From NCBI GenBank assembly GCA_020698575.1, contig CM036254.1:34779393-34843392 (forward strand): DNA of 64,000 nucleotides, written 5' to 3'. The notes beneath the pieces are model-generated. The model saw only the letters and a program-made list of their open reading frames with translations. It searched no databases and was not told where the DNA came from. Shown here piece by piece: positions 1 to 11,689 of this stretch. Source of the stretch: Bostrychus sinensis (lineage: Eukaryota; Chordata; Actinopteri; Gobiiformes; Eleotridae). Each line of letters opens with the position of its first letter. The first letter of the stretch is position 1. The translations under genes and the position numbers were made by a program.

Positions 1-246
1 TAAAACTAATGTTCTATAAAGCATAGTTTTAAAATAAACAGCAATGCATCAAAATAAGAGAAATAATGCTGTAAATTAGAATAATTTAAAGATTCACTTC
101 ACAAAGTGCATCCTGCATCCTTTCCAGCCTTCTCTTTCCAACAACTAAACTAGACCCAAGAGGGGGTCTGCGGGGAACTGCCTGAGATGGAACCCTCATA
201 CTGAGTCTCAACTCACCCAGCCATCATCTACTGCGGGCCAGCTGCC

Positions 247-835
247 TTCACATCCCTTATCCTGCATCCCTCAACCCTCACCCTGCATCCATTATCCTGC
301 ATCTGTCATTCTGTATCCCTCATCCTGCATCCCTCATCCCTGTATCCCTGGTTTCTCTGCCTGCAACCCTGTCCCTGCATCTCCCTCCCTGCATCCCTCA
401 TCCCTCACCCTACATCTCCCTCCCTGCATCCGTCATTCTGCATCCCTCATTCCTCTCCCTGTATCCCTCATCCTTCACTCTGTATCTCTGCATCCCTCAT
501 CCCTCACCCTACATCTCCCTCCCTGCATCCGTCATTCTGCATCCCTCATTCCTCTCCTTGTATCCCTCATCCCTCTTCATGCATTCCTCATTCCTCACCC
601 TGCATCCCTCATCTCTTTCCCTGTATCCCTCAGCCCTCCCTGTATCCTTCATCCCTCTCCCTACATCCCTCATCCTGCTCCCTGTATCCCCCGAATCTGT
701 CTCTGGATCCTTTATACCTCTTTCCACATCCCTCACCCCATATCCCTCATCCCTTACCCTGCATCCCTCACCCCCATCCGTCATCCTGCATCCCACATCC
801 AGCGTCCTTCATAATCCCTTCATCTTATCCAGTAT
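247..835. repeat. Minisatellite, CATCCCTCATCCTG type
   Basis: Nearly 600 bp of imperfect repeats built from CATCCCTCATCC, CATCCGTCATTCTG and CTCCCTGTATCC. A longer unit is also visible: the stretch starting at about 392 recurs at about 491 with few changes, a 99-bp offset. One strand is very pyrimidine-rich (TC-rich) with almost no G runs. Open frames exist on both strands (558-890 +, 509-796 -), but they only translate the repeat. Confidence 0.9.
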
Positions 836-1145
836 ATCCACTGATAAATTTGTCACACCTAGCCTGTTGTTGTGGTGTGGTTCTTGCTAGTGGACTGTTG
901 CATAACTTTATGCTACTCGCCTCGTGTGGCTTGATGGACTGTGTACTCACCTCTAAATAAAGCAGAGTGAGCAGAGAATACTAGTATGCTAATAACTTGA
1001 TTAAGCCGTCAAAGCTGGGATTGTAACTTTGTCTAAGTTTACATGAAGGACAGAGAACTTTACGAAAGGGCACACAACAAAATAGCCCACAAAACGCTAG
1101 GGATTTTGGTACCAATACTGACAACCTTGTCCTGTTTGTTTTGGT

Positions 1146-1380
1146 TTGGGGCGACAGTGGCTAAGGAGGTAGAGCAGCCTGTCCAATAAAAAGAGGTCTG
1201 GCCTTAACGCTTTAATGTTGGTACTGCTGAAGTGTCTGTCGGCAGAGCACTGAACCTCACCTGCAGTACTTGTCTGTGTACTCTGGTGTACAATGTCTGA
1301 GTGCTTGTGTGTGTGCCAGTGGATGAATGGTGTAAACACTTTAAGTGCCAATGTGTATACAAAAGCAGCCATTTAAAAAC
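1146..1380 (+). mobile_element. tRNA-derived SINE, diverged copy
   Basis: The head reads GGGGCGACAGTGGCTAAGG then GTAGAGCAGC, the A-box end of a tRNA-derived SINE. The body has the fish-typical stretch around GGCAGAGCACTGAACCTCACC (a decayed 'gcaagacactgaaccc'). The tail has GTGTAAACACTTTAAGTGCC followed by TATACAAA, the L2-like tail stem. The B box is hard to see, so the copy is old. Confidence 0.75.
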
Positions 1381-2365
1381 AGTCATGCTCAACATCGTAT
1401 ACAAAATGTTATTTCCAACTTTTTCAGGTGTTTCTCCTCTTGTTAATGTGTATCCAAAAAAATGTCTCCTTCTCAGTATGTGTGCATTGGTGTACTTGCA
1501 GTCTCTTGTGAAACATCATCAGTCGCAGCCAAAGTACAATTCCATTTAAAAGTCCACTTTTCAGCATGTCCGCTCTAAATCCCTAGATGTATCAAGGATG
1601 CATCAGAGGAGATTTGTGCGTGCCTGGATTACTACAATAAAGCATCCCATCGACAACAGCCACCACTGTTGATTCCATTAGTTTTTTACTTTGATTTCTC
1701 TTGTACACATCTAAGTACTTTGATTCCAGGAGATGTTTGATGAAACCACTCACCTTTTAAAGATTATTCAATAGGACAGTGGAGTAATCTGCAAAGGTTC
1801 ATTTGGATCTCTTTTAGACAGACTAATGTTGTGTCAAGATACAACACAAAAAACATTGGTCTGTCTATAAGAAATACTGCACTTTATTATTATTAGGACA
1901 ATGGAGTAATGACAGGAAATCATGGTGGAGAGAGCAGGGAGAGACGTTAGCAAATGATCAGAGTCCAGACTCAAACCCATGACGCATGTTGGCAGCCATT
2001 TCCTCACATATTTGGATGTTATCACTGAAGAAAAATGCCAACACACATCTAAGAATATTATATACTGTAGAATTACATATAATTAGACATATTATGCCGA
2101 CCATTTTAACATGTATTAAATACCCAGCAAATTTAAATAATAATAAAAATTAAAAAAAAGGTAAGAGCACAGAGAGGAGCTACTGTGGTGTCATCGAGTT
2201 TGAATCTTGATCCATGAGTCTGTTACCCCAAGTACAAGTCCAGAGTTTGCATACTTGTCATAGAGAAACAGACTATACTATAGTTTTCTGTTGGCATCCA
2301 AGTCATGGCCAGGACCTGCAATAATGCAACACCTACATTTTGAATTTCAATACCTTTCGCTAAGG

Positions 2366-2905
2366 GCAATGGTTCACAACCTGGGGTCAATGCAGGGGTG
2401 TGTTTGAAATTTGAGGTTATCAAAATATAGTAATGTACAATTAAGATGCTATGAGCAGTATATATTTTTTATATTTCATAAAAAATACCCACACTGATAT
2501 TACTGATAACAATAGTACAGCTGATTTATTAACAATTAAAAATACATTTTAAATAATGACCAAGATGTTTATGTTTAGATTTTTTCTTTTGGTTCTAAAA
2601 CTGCATTGCCGATCATCCAATCAGAAAAGAGACCATTGTTTCAATTTAGACTGCAGTACCATTTTTAAACCAGTGCATACTGCTTACAGCACCTTTAAAT
2701 CTTTAAAATTCTACACACCCAATTGGAAAATAAATGGAAAAGGAACAAAAAAACTACAAATGCTTTTTATTTTTTGTTTGTATTTAAACTCTTTATCCTC
2801 CTGATGGGTTTGTGCAGGCAGGGGTGAGGGCTGGGCGTCCTGGCTTGTCTTGGACACAAGCAGGGGGTTCTAAAAGGAAACAAAGGGTTGGGAAGCATCA
2901 CTGCT
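2366..2905. mobile_element. Probable hAT-like non-autonomous element, interrupted by a MITE
   Basis: The left end has CAATGGTTCACAACCTGGGG. The right end has GGTTGGGAAGCATCACTG, whose reverse complement starts CAGTGATGCTTCCCAACC. These resemble the CAGTGGTTCCCAACCTGGGG ends of hAT elements in vertebrates. No clean 8-bp duplication was found, so the copy is old or the limits are off by a few bases. A smaller MITE lies inside (2447-2700). Confidence 0.5.
2447..2700 (+). mobile_element. MITE family A, copy 1
   Basis: The ends are inverted: AAGATGCTATGAGCAG at the left and CTGCTTACAGCACCTTTAA at the right. The interior (GGTTCTAAAACTGCATTGCC, then CAATCAGAAAAGAGACCATTG) is shared with an opposite-strand copy at 30892-31190. 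The matching open frames in the two copies reflect sequence similarity, not a gene. Confidence 0.75.
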
Positions 2906-4268
2906 CTAGGCAGCTCATGCCTTTCGACCTTTCAAGCCCACCCACCTGTGGCTACGCTAGGCGGCTAGAAATAGACCGCTCACTGTGCCATCACATCCGT
3001 TGCAGAATGCTACTCACTTTGCATATGAATTTTATTTTTTTTTCCATTGGAATTTCACTGTGCCTATTGTGAGCGCCAGGTATTGCAGTGCTTTATTATG
3101 CTATTGCACATCACTGTCATAACACCCACAAAGCTACATTTCTGCTTTGGTTTTTATGAGCGTCATATCTGCGCCTCAGCTGTATTGAATCTATATTCTC
3201 CCATACTGTGTGCCTGCCACAGCTGGTGACATTAATTACGTTTGCACGCTGTTAAGTCTATTGTAAAATGATAGATGTGTCATTCCCTGGTACTCTCACT
3301 GTCACCGCCGTATCTTCAAATTACATGTCTAAGGATATGAGCTGCAGTGACAGTCCGTGGCGCAGAGGAAAAGTGTTTTACTGAAAGCGACCAGTATTTA
3401 GATATTTTCATATGTCCTCAGTGCCATTTTATTGGGCCGTATGTCTAGCGCCAGTGTTTAGAGAGCAGTTATCGGTGGCTACAGGGAATAAGCCACTGCA
3501 GCGGAGGAAGAATCAATAAAATGAAATGCTATGGCTGTGATTTCAGGCACAAAGCCTCAAACACTCAGGTCATGAATATAGCAGATGAACTGATGGGGAC
3601 TAGCCTATTACTTTATGGCCTGAACAATGGAGTTTCTATACAAGAGCCAGACTGCAATGAATTTCTTTATGAGACATTGGTGAAAATGAAGAATAAACTG
3701 AATTTGGACAGAATAGTGACAATAGCTGGGTTTACATCACCTTACTTTTATGCACATTAAGACGTATCCAGCACTGCGTTGTAATGCTTTTGTTGCTAAG
3801 ACCTGTATCACAGATGCTGCATGCCTTCTTTTTATGGTATATATTTACATATACTCAGTCACCACAGCGAATCATTTGCCTCCATCTATTGCCACTGATC
3901 AAATAAAGCCATGCATACACTGCACAATTTTGGCCATCTCAGATGAAAGCTTCCCAATCAAGGGAGAAAAACGTCCATTGTAGCTCAAAACCTGTGGTCG
4001 TACATCTTTTAGTGAGACAGGGGCAAAGATCACAGATAAAGCCGTCTTTCAACCAAAGACAAGCTGTGACAAATACTGGGCAGTGTCAGATATTTCAGAC
4101 GATTTGTTGAAGAGTGTGTCTGCTTCTCGTTGCACTTCTATGAACAAACAGAGTATCATCATAGTCACGACAACAGTGGTTTTCTTTTTTCCCAATGTGA
4201 CCCTTTCCATGCACATAAACCCCGCTGTAACAAGTGGCTCTAGCTTCCAGCTCACTGGCACTTGGATG
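2906..4268. other. Intron stretch with no recognised repeat
   Basis: Mostly non-repetitive sequence. It holds one 79-codon open frame on + (3521-3760, starting MKCYGCDFRHK) that I do not recognise. An AG preceded by TGTGATTTC occurs at its codon 8, so an exon reading is possible but unsupported. Nothing else was seen. Confidence 0.4.
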
Positions 4269-4269
4269 A

Positions 4270-4425
4270 CGTAAATACATTGCGTGTGGAGCCTGAAATT
4301 TGCTCCAGTTGACTTTGGTTGTGTGGTTTTTGTTGTGTTTTTATTTTCTTATTGCTCTGTACAGCACTTTGGCCGTTTTTAAAGTGCTTTATAAATAAAG
4401 TTGAGTTGAGTTGAGTTGAGTTGGT
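4270..4425 (+). mobile_element. L2-clade LINE 3' end
   Basis: GTACAGCACTTTGGCCG and AAAGTGCTTTATAAATAAAG are followed by a tandem GTTGA tail (four to five units). This is the usual 3' tail of L2-type LINEs in fish: a short stem with CTTTATAAATAAA, then short tandem repeats. The copy is truncated to about 150 bp at its 5' side. Confidence 0.85.
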
Positions 4426-4470
4426 TCTAGCCACGATTCAACATTTGAAACAGTAGTTTATGATTTTTTT

Positions 4471-4812
4471 GGGGCGATGGTGGCGCAGTGGGTTAAGCAT
4501 TCGCCCAGCAATCGGAGGGTAGCCGGTTCGAATCCCATCTGAAGCGCATACTGTTGTTGTGTCCCTGGGCAAGACACTTCACCCACCATGCCTGTGTGAA
4601 TGTGTTAGTGTGGCTGTGTTTGGTGGTGGTCGGCCGTTGGCGCAGATTGGCAGCCACGCTTCCGTCAGTCTGCCCCAGGGCAGCTGTGGCTACAGAAGTA
4701 GCTCCCCACCACCAAGTGTGACTGAGGAGTGAATGAATAATTGATCAATTGTAAAGCGTCTTTGAGTGTCCAAAAAAGCGCTATATAAATTCGATGAATT
4801 ATTATTATTATG
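4471..4812 (+). mobile_element. tRNA-derived SINE, nearly full length
   Basis: The head carries a clear A box (TGGCGCAGTGGGTTAAGC) and B box (GGTTCGAATCCC), the internal RNA polymerase III promoter inherited from a tRNA. The body has CCTGGGCAAGACACTTCACC. The tail has TTGTAAAGCGTCTTTGAGTG and GCGCTATATAAATTCGATG, then an ATTATT run. The tail resembles an L2 3' end, which is how such SINEs borrow LINE reverse transcriptase. This is the best preserved SINE in the window. Confidence 0.93.
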
Positions 4813-5495
4813 ATTTCTAGATTCCACATCAAGACAAAAAAAAACAAAAAAAAAAAAAAAACATGCAGTGCATTCCCAGCTTAAGGAAATCATAATGAGC
4901 ACTGTTTTAGGCTGTCCATCCTGACTCAGCTCTCCCCATTTATCCAGGCTAGGGACTGGCACAAAAATGATGGCTGTTACCTGTTACCATCATCACAATG
5001 CCCCTGACTTATTTAGTTGCATACGTTTAGAAGGCTTTATGTTGCATCAGTTTTATTTTAGGTAGCCCTGTCCCACACCAGTCTGCCTGTGTCCCCTGAT
5101 ATGTTGTGTCCCTTTGTTCTTCTTTGCTAGTGATGCCCGAGGCAAGGATTTGAGAATTTGCAAAGAAAATTGAATCCTGACTCTTTGCTCACTTTGTCCC
5201 TGTCTGCAGCAGCTGTTTTCTGTCTCAGAGATGAGTTCATTTCACTGGAGTGTGAAGTGTCCTCTGAAGGTCACACAGGTGCTGTCTTTAACAGGCTGCA
5301 GGTCTGACAATAGCACATAGAATGACACTAATCTATTGAATGAGATATCATCATTATATCATTACTATGTACAGAGAGGACTAAAGGCGGGGACTTGGTG
5401 GGTCACCTGTTTAAACACACGCTGCCATAATAACCAGTCCAGGTCATTCTGCTCCAAATCTACCCAGGTCATTTACACATTTTAATATCTTGCAT
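4813..5495. other. Intron stretch, no gene seen
   Basis: An A-rich run lies at about 4838-4861. The rest has no repeat or exon that I recognise. Confidence 0.4.
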
Positions 5496-6281
5496 CAGTG
5501 ATTCTCAAACTGTTCACCCCAAGCACCACCTCACAACATATTTATCTTTCCTAAAACCATCTTTAACAGACTGATGAAACAGGGATTAACACATAAAAAT
5601 GCATATCAAAATTAGGACAGAACATGAGTAAACCAGATCTAAACTAGATCTAAATTAGGACTAAACCAGGACTGACTGTACCTAGCTTGGCGAGTCAGAC
5701 TGTCCCACTTGCTTTTTGCTACTAGACATTCTGGTTCCTCACTCAGAGTGAAGTGTTTCCTCTCGGTTGATTTGGAACTGGCCTATCACAGACGTTTATC
5801 TGCAGTGCATCTTACGGATGTGGAAGGTAACCAAAGTAGCACTGGCTACTGAGCTAATTTAATAACTTCTCTGACCTGATTAACAGTGTTTAGTGCTTTC
5901 CAACATCACTTGTTGGTTCTGCTGAAGTCTGCATTGCTGTTCAGTCCTCTGTGTTTTTGTTTTTTTTCTTTGTCCTGTTTCCATTTTAACAAAAGTAAAG
6001 TCCCACTGACATCTGACTTAATGACCACATTCAAACAAACCCATTTTACCCACCAGTCTTTGTACAACTGGCTTCTGCTGCTGTCCCTGTTCACAAGTAA
6101 GTACAGAGCTGCTCAGAATACTGATGGGTTATTCTGTATGTGATTATTCTCTGTTGTGTTTGTTTCTAAAAAAAACAAAATGTAAGTGAATGGATACTAT
6201 AGAATAGAAAACGAGTTTGTCTGGCCAGTCAGGTTGGAATGTACCGCCAGTGGTACCCCTACCACAGTTTGAGAACCACTG
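5496..6281. mobile_element. hAT-like non-autonomous element (family B, copy 1)
   Basis: The left end CAGTGATTCTCAAACTGT and the reverse complement of the right end, CAGTGGTTCTCAAACTGT, match at 17 of 18 bases, the terminal inverted repeat type of vertebrate hAT elements. No clear 8-bp duplication remains. Near the left end are short AGGACTAAACCAGGACT-type repeats (5620-5680). The segment 5846-6250 is shared with 59809-60245. Open frames inside are not like a transposase. Confidence 0.72.
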
Positions 6282-6582
6282 TTCTATACAATCATTGTAA
6301 GCTGTCAAATTGGTGGTTAGCACTCCTGCCACAGGTTGTGGCCTTGATGCCTGGGCCATTGTGCAGAGACTGTATGTTTGTGTGTTGCCAGGGGTTCTTT
6401 ACAGCTTACACCATATACATGAATGTGTAGATAAACGTATACATTTAAAATGACACATGGTGACTGAATATGAGAGTGAACAGCTGGGTACATCTAGCCC
6501 CAAGAATAACTGTTCATTTCCCAAAGCATCTGAACCATGCCATTTCTGGTTTAAGGAGGTCTCTTTTTGTTATCTATTCTAA

Positions 6583-6715
6583 GAAGGCAGTAGCTCAGTT
6601 CATAGAACTGTTTGTCCACTAACCAGAAGAATAACAGTTTAAACCCTGCTCCCACCATTGCATACTGTCGTCAGTGTGTGCACTCTATAAATGTGTCCAT
6701 TTACCATTTTATTTT
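6583..6715 (+). mobile_element. tRNA-derived SINE, partial and decayed
   Basis: GGCAGTAGCTCAGTTCATAG (A-box side) and CAGTTTAAACCCTGCTCCCACC (B-box side, spelled here as two pieces CAGTTTAAACC and CTGCTCCCACC) are followed by a short body and CTCTATAAATGTGTCCATTTACC, a decayed L2-like tail. The middle of the body is missing. Confidence 0.6.
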
Positions 6716-7159
6716 CAAAGACTACATTTAAAGCAACACTATGTGGTATATTTGGACCTTAAAAAACAGACTCAACAGAACAAACTGCCCCTCTCTTGTG
6801 ACCCGAGTGCGTTTCATTATCGCCCTCCGTCACAATGTAACTCCAGGGAGCAGGTAGGTCACTCAACAGGCTTTAATATGTGGAGCTTGCCTGCGGCTAA
6901 CTGTAAGATGAAGCCTTCTAACAATACATTTTCAGAACTAATGCCATGGCAGTGCCCACAAAGACAGCAAAGAGGGTTTTGCCAAAGGAAGCAAAGGAAA
7001 GGAAAAGCATATGAACCAACACTACAAACAAAATTCAAACTAACACAGTCATTATTTTTGTCATTGCTTGGGTTTATTCTGAAAGCTAAAACTATGAACC
7101 ACACCTGACCTTTTCTGTTGGCTTGATTGTACAAATTATCTTGTTAACTTGTCCATAAA

Positions 7160-7935
7160 AGCACTGTTTGCCAACCAGGGGTGCAGGGACATGAGCAAAT
7201 TGCAGGGGGCACTTGGAGATATTTCATAATTTATTTCCAAGATAAGAAAATATTTGCAATCTTTTGATAGTAAAACTTATTAAAGACAAGCTCAAGTGTC
7301 GATTAAAAGGTGAAACTGCTTAAGAATATTATTTTGTTATTCAAACAATTTCCATTTTTAGGAAACACATTATTATTTTTTATCATTTTTATTTTAAACA
7401 TTAAAATTATAGTACAATATTTAAATGTCTCAGGGTTTTAAAATTTAATTTGACAGAACTTTGATGCTCAAGCCAACAAGAAGAGGTAAATAAGCCACAA
7501 CTGAGAAATAGTAACTAGCAATATGAGACAATAGACAAAAAATAAATAAATGCTCACCTGTGTTTGAGATGTTTTTATATATTGTATGTATGTATTTATG
7601 TATTTTATGTAAAAGCAAGTAATTTCAAGTCATTTACCTCAAGTCTGAATCAAGTCTAAAGTCACAAGTGTCAAGTCAAAGTCAAGTCAAGTCTTTTTGG
7701 AACATTTGTCAAGCAAGTCTCAAGTCATAAAAATTGCCATGTGGCTCGAGTCTCCACCTCTGGTATTTACAATAAGGTTCATAAAAAAAAATAAAAATGT
7801 ATATATAAAAAATGTACACTACTAATAAACACAGATAGATCATCAACATGTATGTGTGGGAGTACTCATGTTATGACAAAAAAGCCCAGGGGATACACAA
7901 GACCAAAAAGACTGGAAACCACTGCACTGAGGCAC
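7160..7935. mobile_element. Probable hAT-like relic
   Basis: The left end has GCACTGTTTGCCAACCAGGGG and the right end has GACTGGAAACCACTGCACTG, facing each other as hAT-type inverted ends (compare CAGTGGTTTCCAACC). The interior is AT-rich and holds a run of CAAGTC-type repeats. No target-site duplication was found. Confidence 0.5.
7612..7745. repeat. CAAGTC-type short tandem repeat
   Basis: About 130 bp in which CAAGT and GTCAAGTC recur with drift (GTCAAGTCAAAGTCAAGTC is the clearest part). It lies within the 7160-7935 relic. Confidence 0.8.
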
Positions 7936-8939
7936 AGTTATGGCACTGCTGGAGACGCCAATACAAGGAGTAACACCTGAATCCTCACCTCCTCATCATC
8001 CTCTTACGTGTGGTTATTTTGACATCATATGCTGAGTATCTTTCACGTTTCCATGTATTTCGAATTCTCTGCAACACCTCAAATACTCCTTGTTTTGTTT
8101 TTCTGTCACAAGTTGCCTTTAATGCGGTCTCCACTGCCACATTTCTCTACAAAAATGTCTCTGAAATGTGTCTGTCAGCCCAGTGTGCCAGAGCACCAGC
8201 CTATCTTTATGTCCTCTGGTGTGGTGAAATACTGATGTCCCTCAGGGAAGAGCTGGAGGAGGTCCGTGTTTGTCTTTAGATCATGTCTTATCTAAGCTCC
8301 ACAGTGAGGGCCCGGCCGGTGCTTGTGGATTCCTCTCACTGTCTCCGTGCTCCTCTGCGGCCGGCCTCACATCTGGACGGCCTTGTTTATGAGCGCAGTT
8401 AACTCCAGATCAGGGAGGCTTTATGGAAGAGCACAGCCACCTGCACACAGGCAGACAGAGCACCAGCAGCAGCTCAGGGTTTAGCTTTGTTTGTCTGTTT
8501 TAGCTTTTCTCAAGGACCGTGAAGGAGTTTTGTAGGCGGCATGGGATTCTTTGAACAAACAAGACAGAGCTAGTCAAATTTTAAGCATCTAAATGTCGTC
8601 TTTATGTGGACAAACAACTCGGAATGTTTCTTCGGGGTTCCATATTCTGCCATCTTAAAGTATCCGCAGTGTGGCCATATTTTGTAGAAGTGTTGCATTA
8701 ATCAGATGCAGAATGAAGGTTTTTACACAGTACTTTATTTAAATGTGTCTTTACTTTTTTCCCATAAAAATGACAACTAAAGCAGCCCAAATTTTAAAAA
8801 CCTGCCCAATGCCATTTTTTCTAGCCCATCATGTTCAAAATGAGCCCAATCTGTCCACACTGGTGGCACCTTAACCCTCAGCTGTCCATTCTTAATCCAT
8901 AGGGTTTAATATGATGTTGGCACATCCTTTGCATCTATC
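7936..8939. other. Intron stretch, no gene seen
   Basis: The part around 8280-8480 is more GC-rich and has no repeat signature. An open frame on + at 8010-8279 has no recognisable product and is probably chance. Confidence 0.35.
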
Positions 8940-8951
8940 TACGTCAGACAT

Positions 8952-9400
8952 CTATGTTTCTGACGTTCTAGGCCTGGCTTGCAGTCTTCGCTCTAATTCA
9001 TCCCAAAGATGTTCTATCGGGTAGAGGTCAAGACTCTGTGCAGGCCAGTCAAGTTCTTCCACACCAAACTCACTCATCCATGTCTTTATGGACAGGGCTT
9101 TGTGTTCTGGTGCAGTCATTTTGGAACAGGAAGTGACCATCCCTAAACTGTTCCCATAAGTTGGGAGCATGGAATTGTCCAAAATCTCTTGGTATGATGA
9201 AGCATTCAGAGTTCCTTTCACTGGAAGTAAGGGGCCAAGTCCAGCTCCGGATAACAACTTCATACCATAATCCCAGTTCAGTAATTTGGGTGGGTGATAC
9301 TTTTGGAAATATAATGTAGATTAGTGGATGTTCTAACTGTCCTGAACTTGTGTACATATGTTGATCAATGGCCCTTTTTCCAAACTTCATGTTGACGTCT
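8952..9400 (-). pseudogene. Tc1-like transposase fragment, frameshifted
   Basis: Two overlapping minus-strand frames together cover the C-terminal half of a Tc1/mariner DDE transposase, the enzyme that cuts and pastes its own element. The frame 9070-9390 has a Leu-Trp-Glu-Gln-Phe block and FLFQNDCTRTQSP, where the family has a catalytic Asp after His; here the His is Asn but the Asp remains. The frame 8952-9263 has MKLLSGAGLGPLLPVKGTL near its start and ELDWPAQSLDLYPIEHLWDE near its end, with the catalytic Glu kept but Pro and Asn of the usual motif changed. At least one frameshift separates the blocks. The N-terminal DNA-binding part and both terminal inverted repeats were not found. It is a dead relic. 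Confidence 0.92.
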
Positions 9401-10914
9401 TTTGAATGGCACTCATGTTGGCACTCACTGAAACAACCCAGAGTGGATTCCTAGCCTACAACCAACTCCCGTACTTGCATTGTATGACAAGCTTCAACAA
9501 TGGTTGCTGTAGCACTGTACAGTTGTAAAATGCAGTTTTTTTTTTTAGGATTTCAAAATCTTGTAGAGTTAAATCCAGCCATATGAAGGTACAAGCCTTT
9601 TGGACCGGTCCCATAGCTGAATAAATTGGGAGGGTTGTGTCCGGAAGGGAATCAATCACCAAAGTATTATTCCCATCACTGAACCCTATGAGGCAGGAGA
9701 CTCACTGTCAAACCTGAAAGAGAAAATCTGAAAGAAAAGAAAATTTACTCATAGTTGGCTCTAAAGTTGAATAGACTTTTTCCAACTTATACTACTATAT
9801 CTTCACTCTTTCTCTGCCAGCAATTTCTCAAAAAGTTGCCAACTAGAGCCAGGGTTTTTGGTAATTTTCAACAATCTTAACTGTCCCACAGAAAATGATT
9901 TGCTATAGTTTTAAGTTTAAATAACAAAAGAAAGAAGAGAGTCTTTAATTTAACAATAAATAACATTTAGTATACAAATGCCTTAAATAACCCTTTTTTC
10001 TACTTGTATAGCCACTGTGGCACTTTTTTTTTTTTTTTTTTTTTTTTTACAGATGCATTCCTGGCATTATGAGAGCAGGTGCTGCATTGTCAGCTTTTTC
10101 GTGACCTTTAGCCTTACTGTTTATGCTGCACTGATGCAATGTTCCATAATTGGTGGTCAAAGCATTAATACAGTGATGCCATCCTGGTGTATGAGGAGTA
10201 AGAGATTAGCTGTTTATTGACCAGCGAACATTGCTTCAGAATGTGTAAAGATAGTGGCTTGTGGGCAGAGGACACTAGGAGTAGCCTGGGTAATTGGCTA
10301 ATTAAAATGGGCTCCTGAAGTTCTCTTATCATGCATAGAGTATCATTTGTAAGTCCTACAACACTAGAGTTTGGAAAGTGAAGCTTGTTCTTGCAATATT
10401 GTCAAAAGCATGCACTAATAGTAGCATATGGTGAACAATTATCTCTGGTAAAGACTACAAACAAAGGAGACCCTCAAGTAAAATGATTCATTCTGCTAAA
10501 TATTTAAGCTGGCTGTTAAAAACACAAAAATATTTATTTTTCCATACCATAAGACTAATAAGAGAAGAACAGTCTTCGAAAAATAAGAGAAAGTTTAAAA
10601 GGATAATGGCTGCTGTTTTAACAAACTGTCTCAAGCGCCTGAGGGTGAAGTAAGACCATCAGGGGCCACCACAAGAAATCCCATAATCTGACTTTACTAT
10701 AAAATCCTTCCCTAAAACCCAACTGATCCACCACAGTGATAGAAATAAACATGATAGAAGGCTGGCTTTATAAACAAACTTTTTTGAGATTATATGATGC
10801 TTTTTTAAAATATATATTTTTAAAATCATTCTTGGTCACCTCTAGAACAGCACTGCACATTTTATATTCTTTTTTTTTATAACATTATCCGACTAAAAGA
10901 GAACGTTTTTGCTG
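9401..10914. other. Intron stretch, no gene seen
   Basis: AT-rich sequence with a T run of about 27 bases at 10023-10049. I recognise no repeat family or exon here. Confidence 0.35.
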
Positions 10915-11079
10915 GAGGCAGTGTGGAGGACTGGAAGTAAACCATTTTGGTCTTACCCACAAATAATTCCTTTCTGAATGGAGGTTCATAAAGTATTAAA
11001 AACAGAGTTTCAGATGATCATTCCATTTAAATAAGAGACTTTATACCTGGGTGTGTTGACAGTAGAAAATGTGACACAA

Positions 11080-11330
11080 GGTGAAATATTTGTTTTGAAT
11101 TTTGAGTGCAGCTGCCAGGAAAGCCATTACGAGGAAATGGCTCAAGCCACAAAGGCCTGTTTTGGATGAGTGGATTGATATTGTCTCTGATGTTTTTAAG
11201 ATGGAGAGTACAACTTTCTGTACTAGAATGCAACAAGATAAATTTCAGGAAAAATGGGGAAGATGGATTGAGTACATAACACCTGTAAGAGCAGACTTTT
11301 TTTGAAAGTTGTTGTTGTTTCTTTTTTTTT
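11080..11330 (+). pseudogene. L1-clade LINE, C-terminal end of ORF2
   Basis: The + strand frame 11102-11305 reads AARKAITRKWLKPQRP, then a DEWIDIV block, a Met-Glu-x-x-Thr-Phe block and GRWIEYITPVRADFF before the stop. This matches the extreme C-terminus of ORF2 proteins of fish L1/Tx1-like retrotransposons as I remember them, where an Ala-Ile-Thr-Arg-x-Trp-Leu block and a Trp-x-x-Tyr-Ile block are conserved. ORF2 encodes endonuclease and reverse transcriptase; both catalytic domains are missing. A T-rich stretch follows. This is the usual 5'-truncated insertion. Confidence 0.85.
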
Positions 11331-11439
11331 ATTGTTATTGTTTAGTCTAAAACTTGTCATGTAAGAGAAGGCACCTCAAAGTTTGTGACATGTATTTTTT
11401 CCTTAATGTTTATAAAACCTCTGATAAATAACCAATTTT

Positions 11440-11475
11440 TTTTAAAGAGAGAGAGAATGTTTTTTTTTTATAAAT
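11440..11475. repeat. Short GA run followed by a T run
   Basis: AAAGAGAGAGAGAATG then a T-rich stretch. Simple sequence only. Confidence 0.7.
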
Positions 11476-11689
11476 ACTTGATATGTGCTATGCAGAAATA
11501 GAAGAATCCAGCAGAGGGCAGTTCTGTTGGGGTCTTTTAACTAGAAACAGAGAAAAAGAAAGCTGTTTACTTCCTTTAAACCTTTTAATGATGCCTTTTT
11601 ACTACAAATTGAAAATAGGAATCAGAACAGGAATCAGTGGAAACAGAGCTGAATGAATTGAATTTAATGTCAGTTGCATTTCTACATTG

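Noticed and set aside
509..890. Open frames of 95 and 110 codons on both strands
   Set aside because: They translate the CATCCCTCATCC minisatellite; low-complexity products on both strands.
4471..4545. Possible tRNA gene with A and B boxes
   Set aside because: The acceptor stem does not close, and the sequence continues into a SINE body and L2-like tail. It is a tRNA-derived SINE, as are the heads at 24118, 48963 and 55331.
6674..7134. 144-codon + frame and opposing 91-codon frame
   Set aside because: No recognisable domain, starts within a SINE tail, and composition is that of intron; treated as chance.
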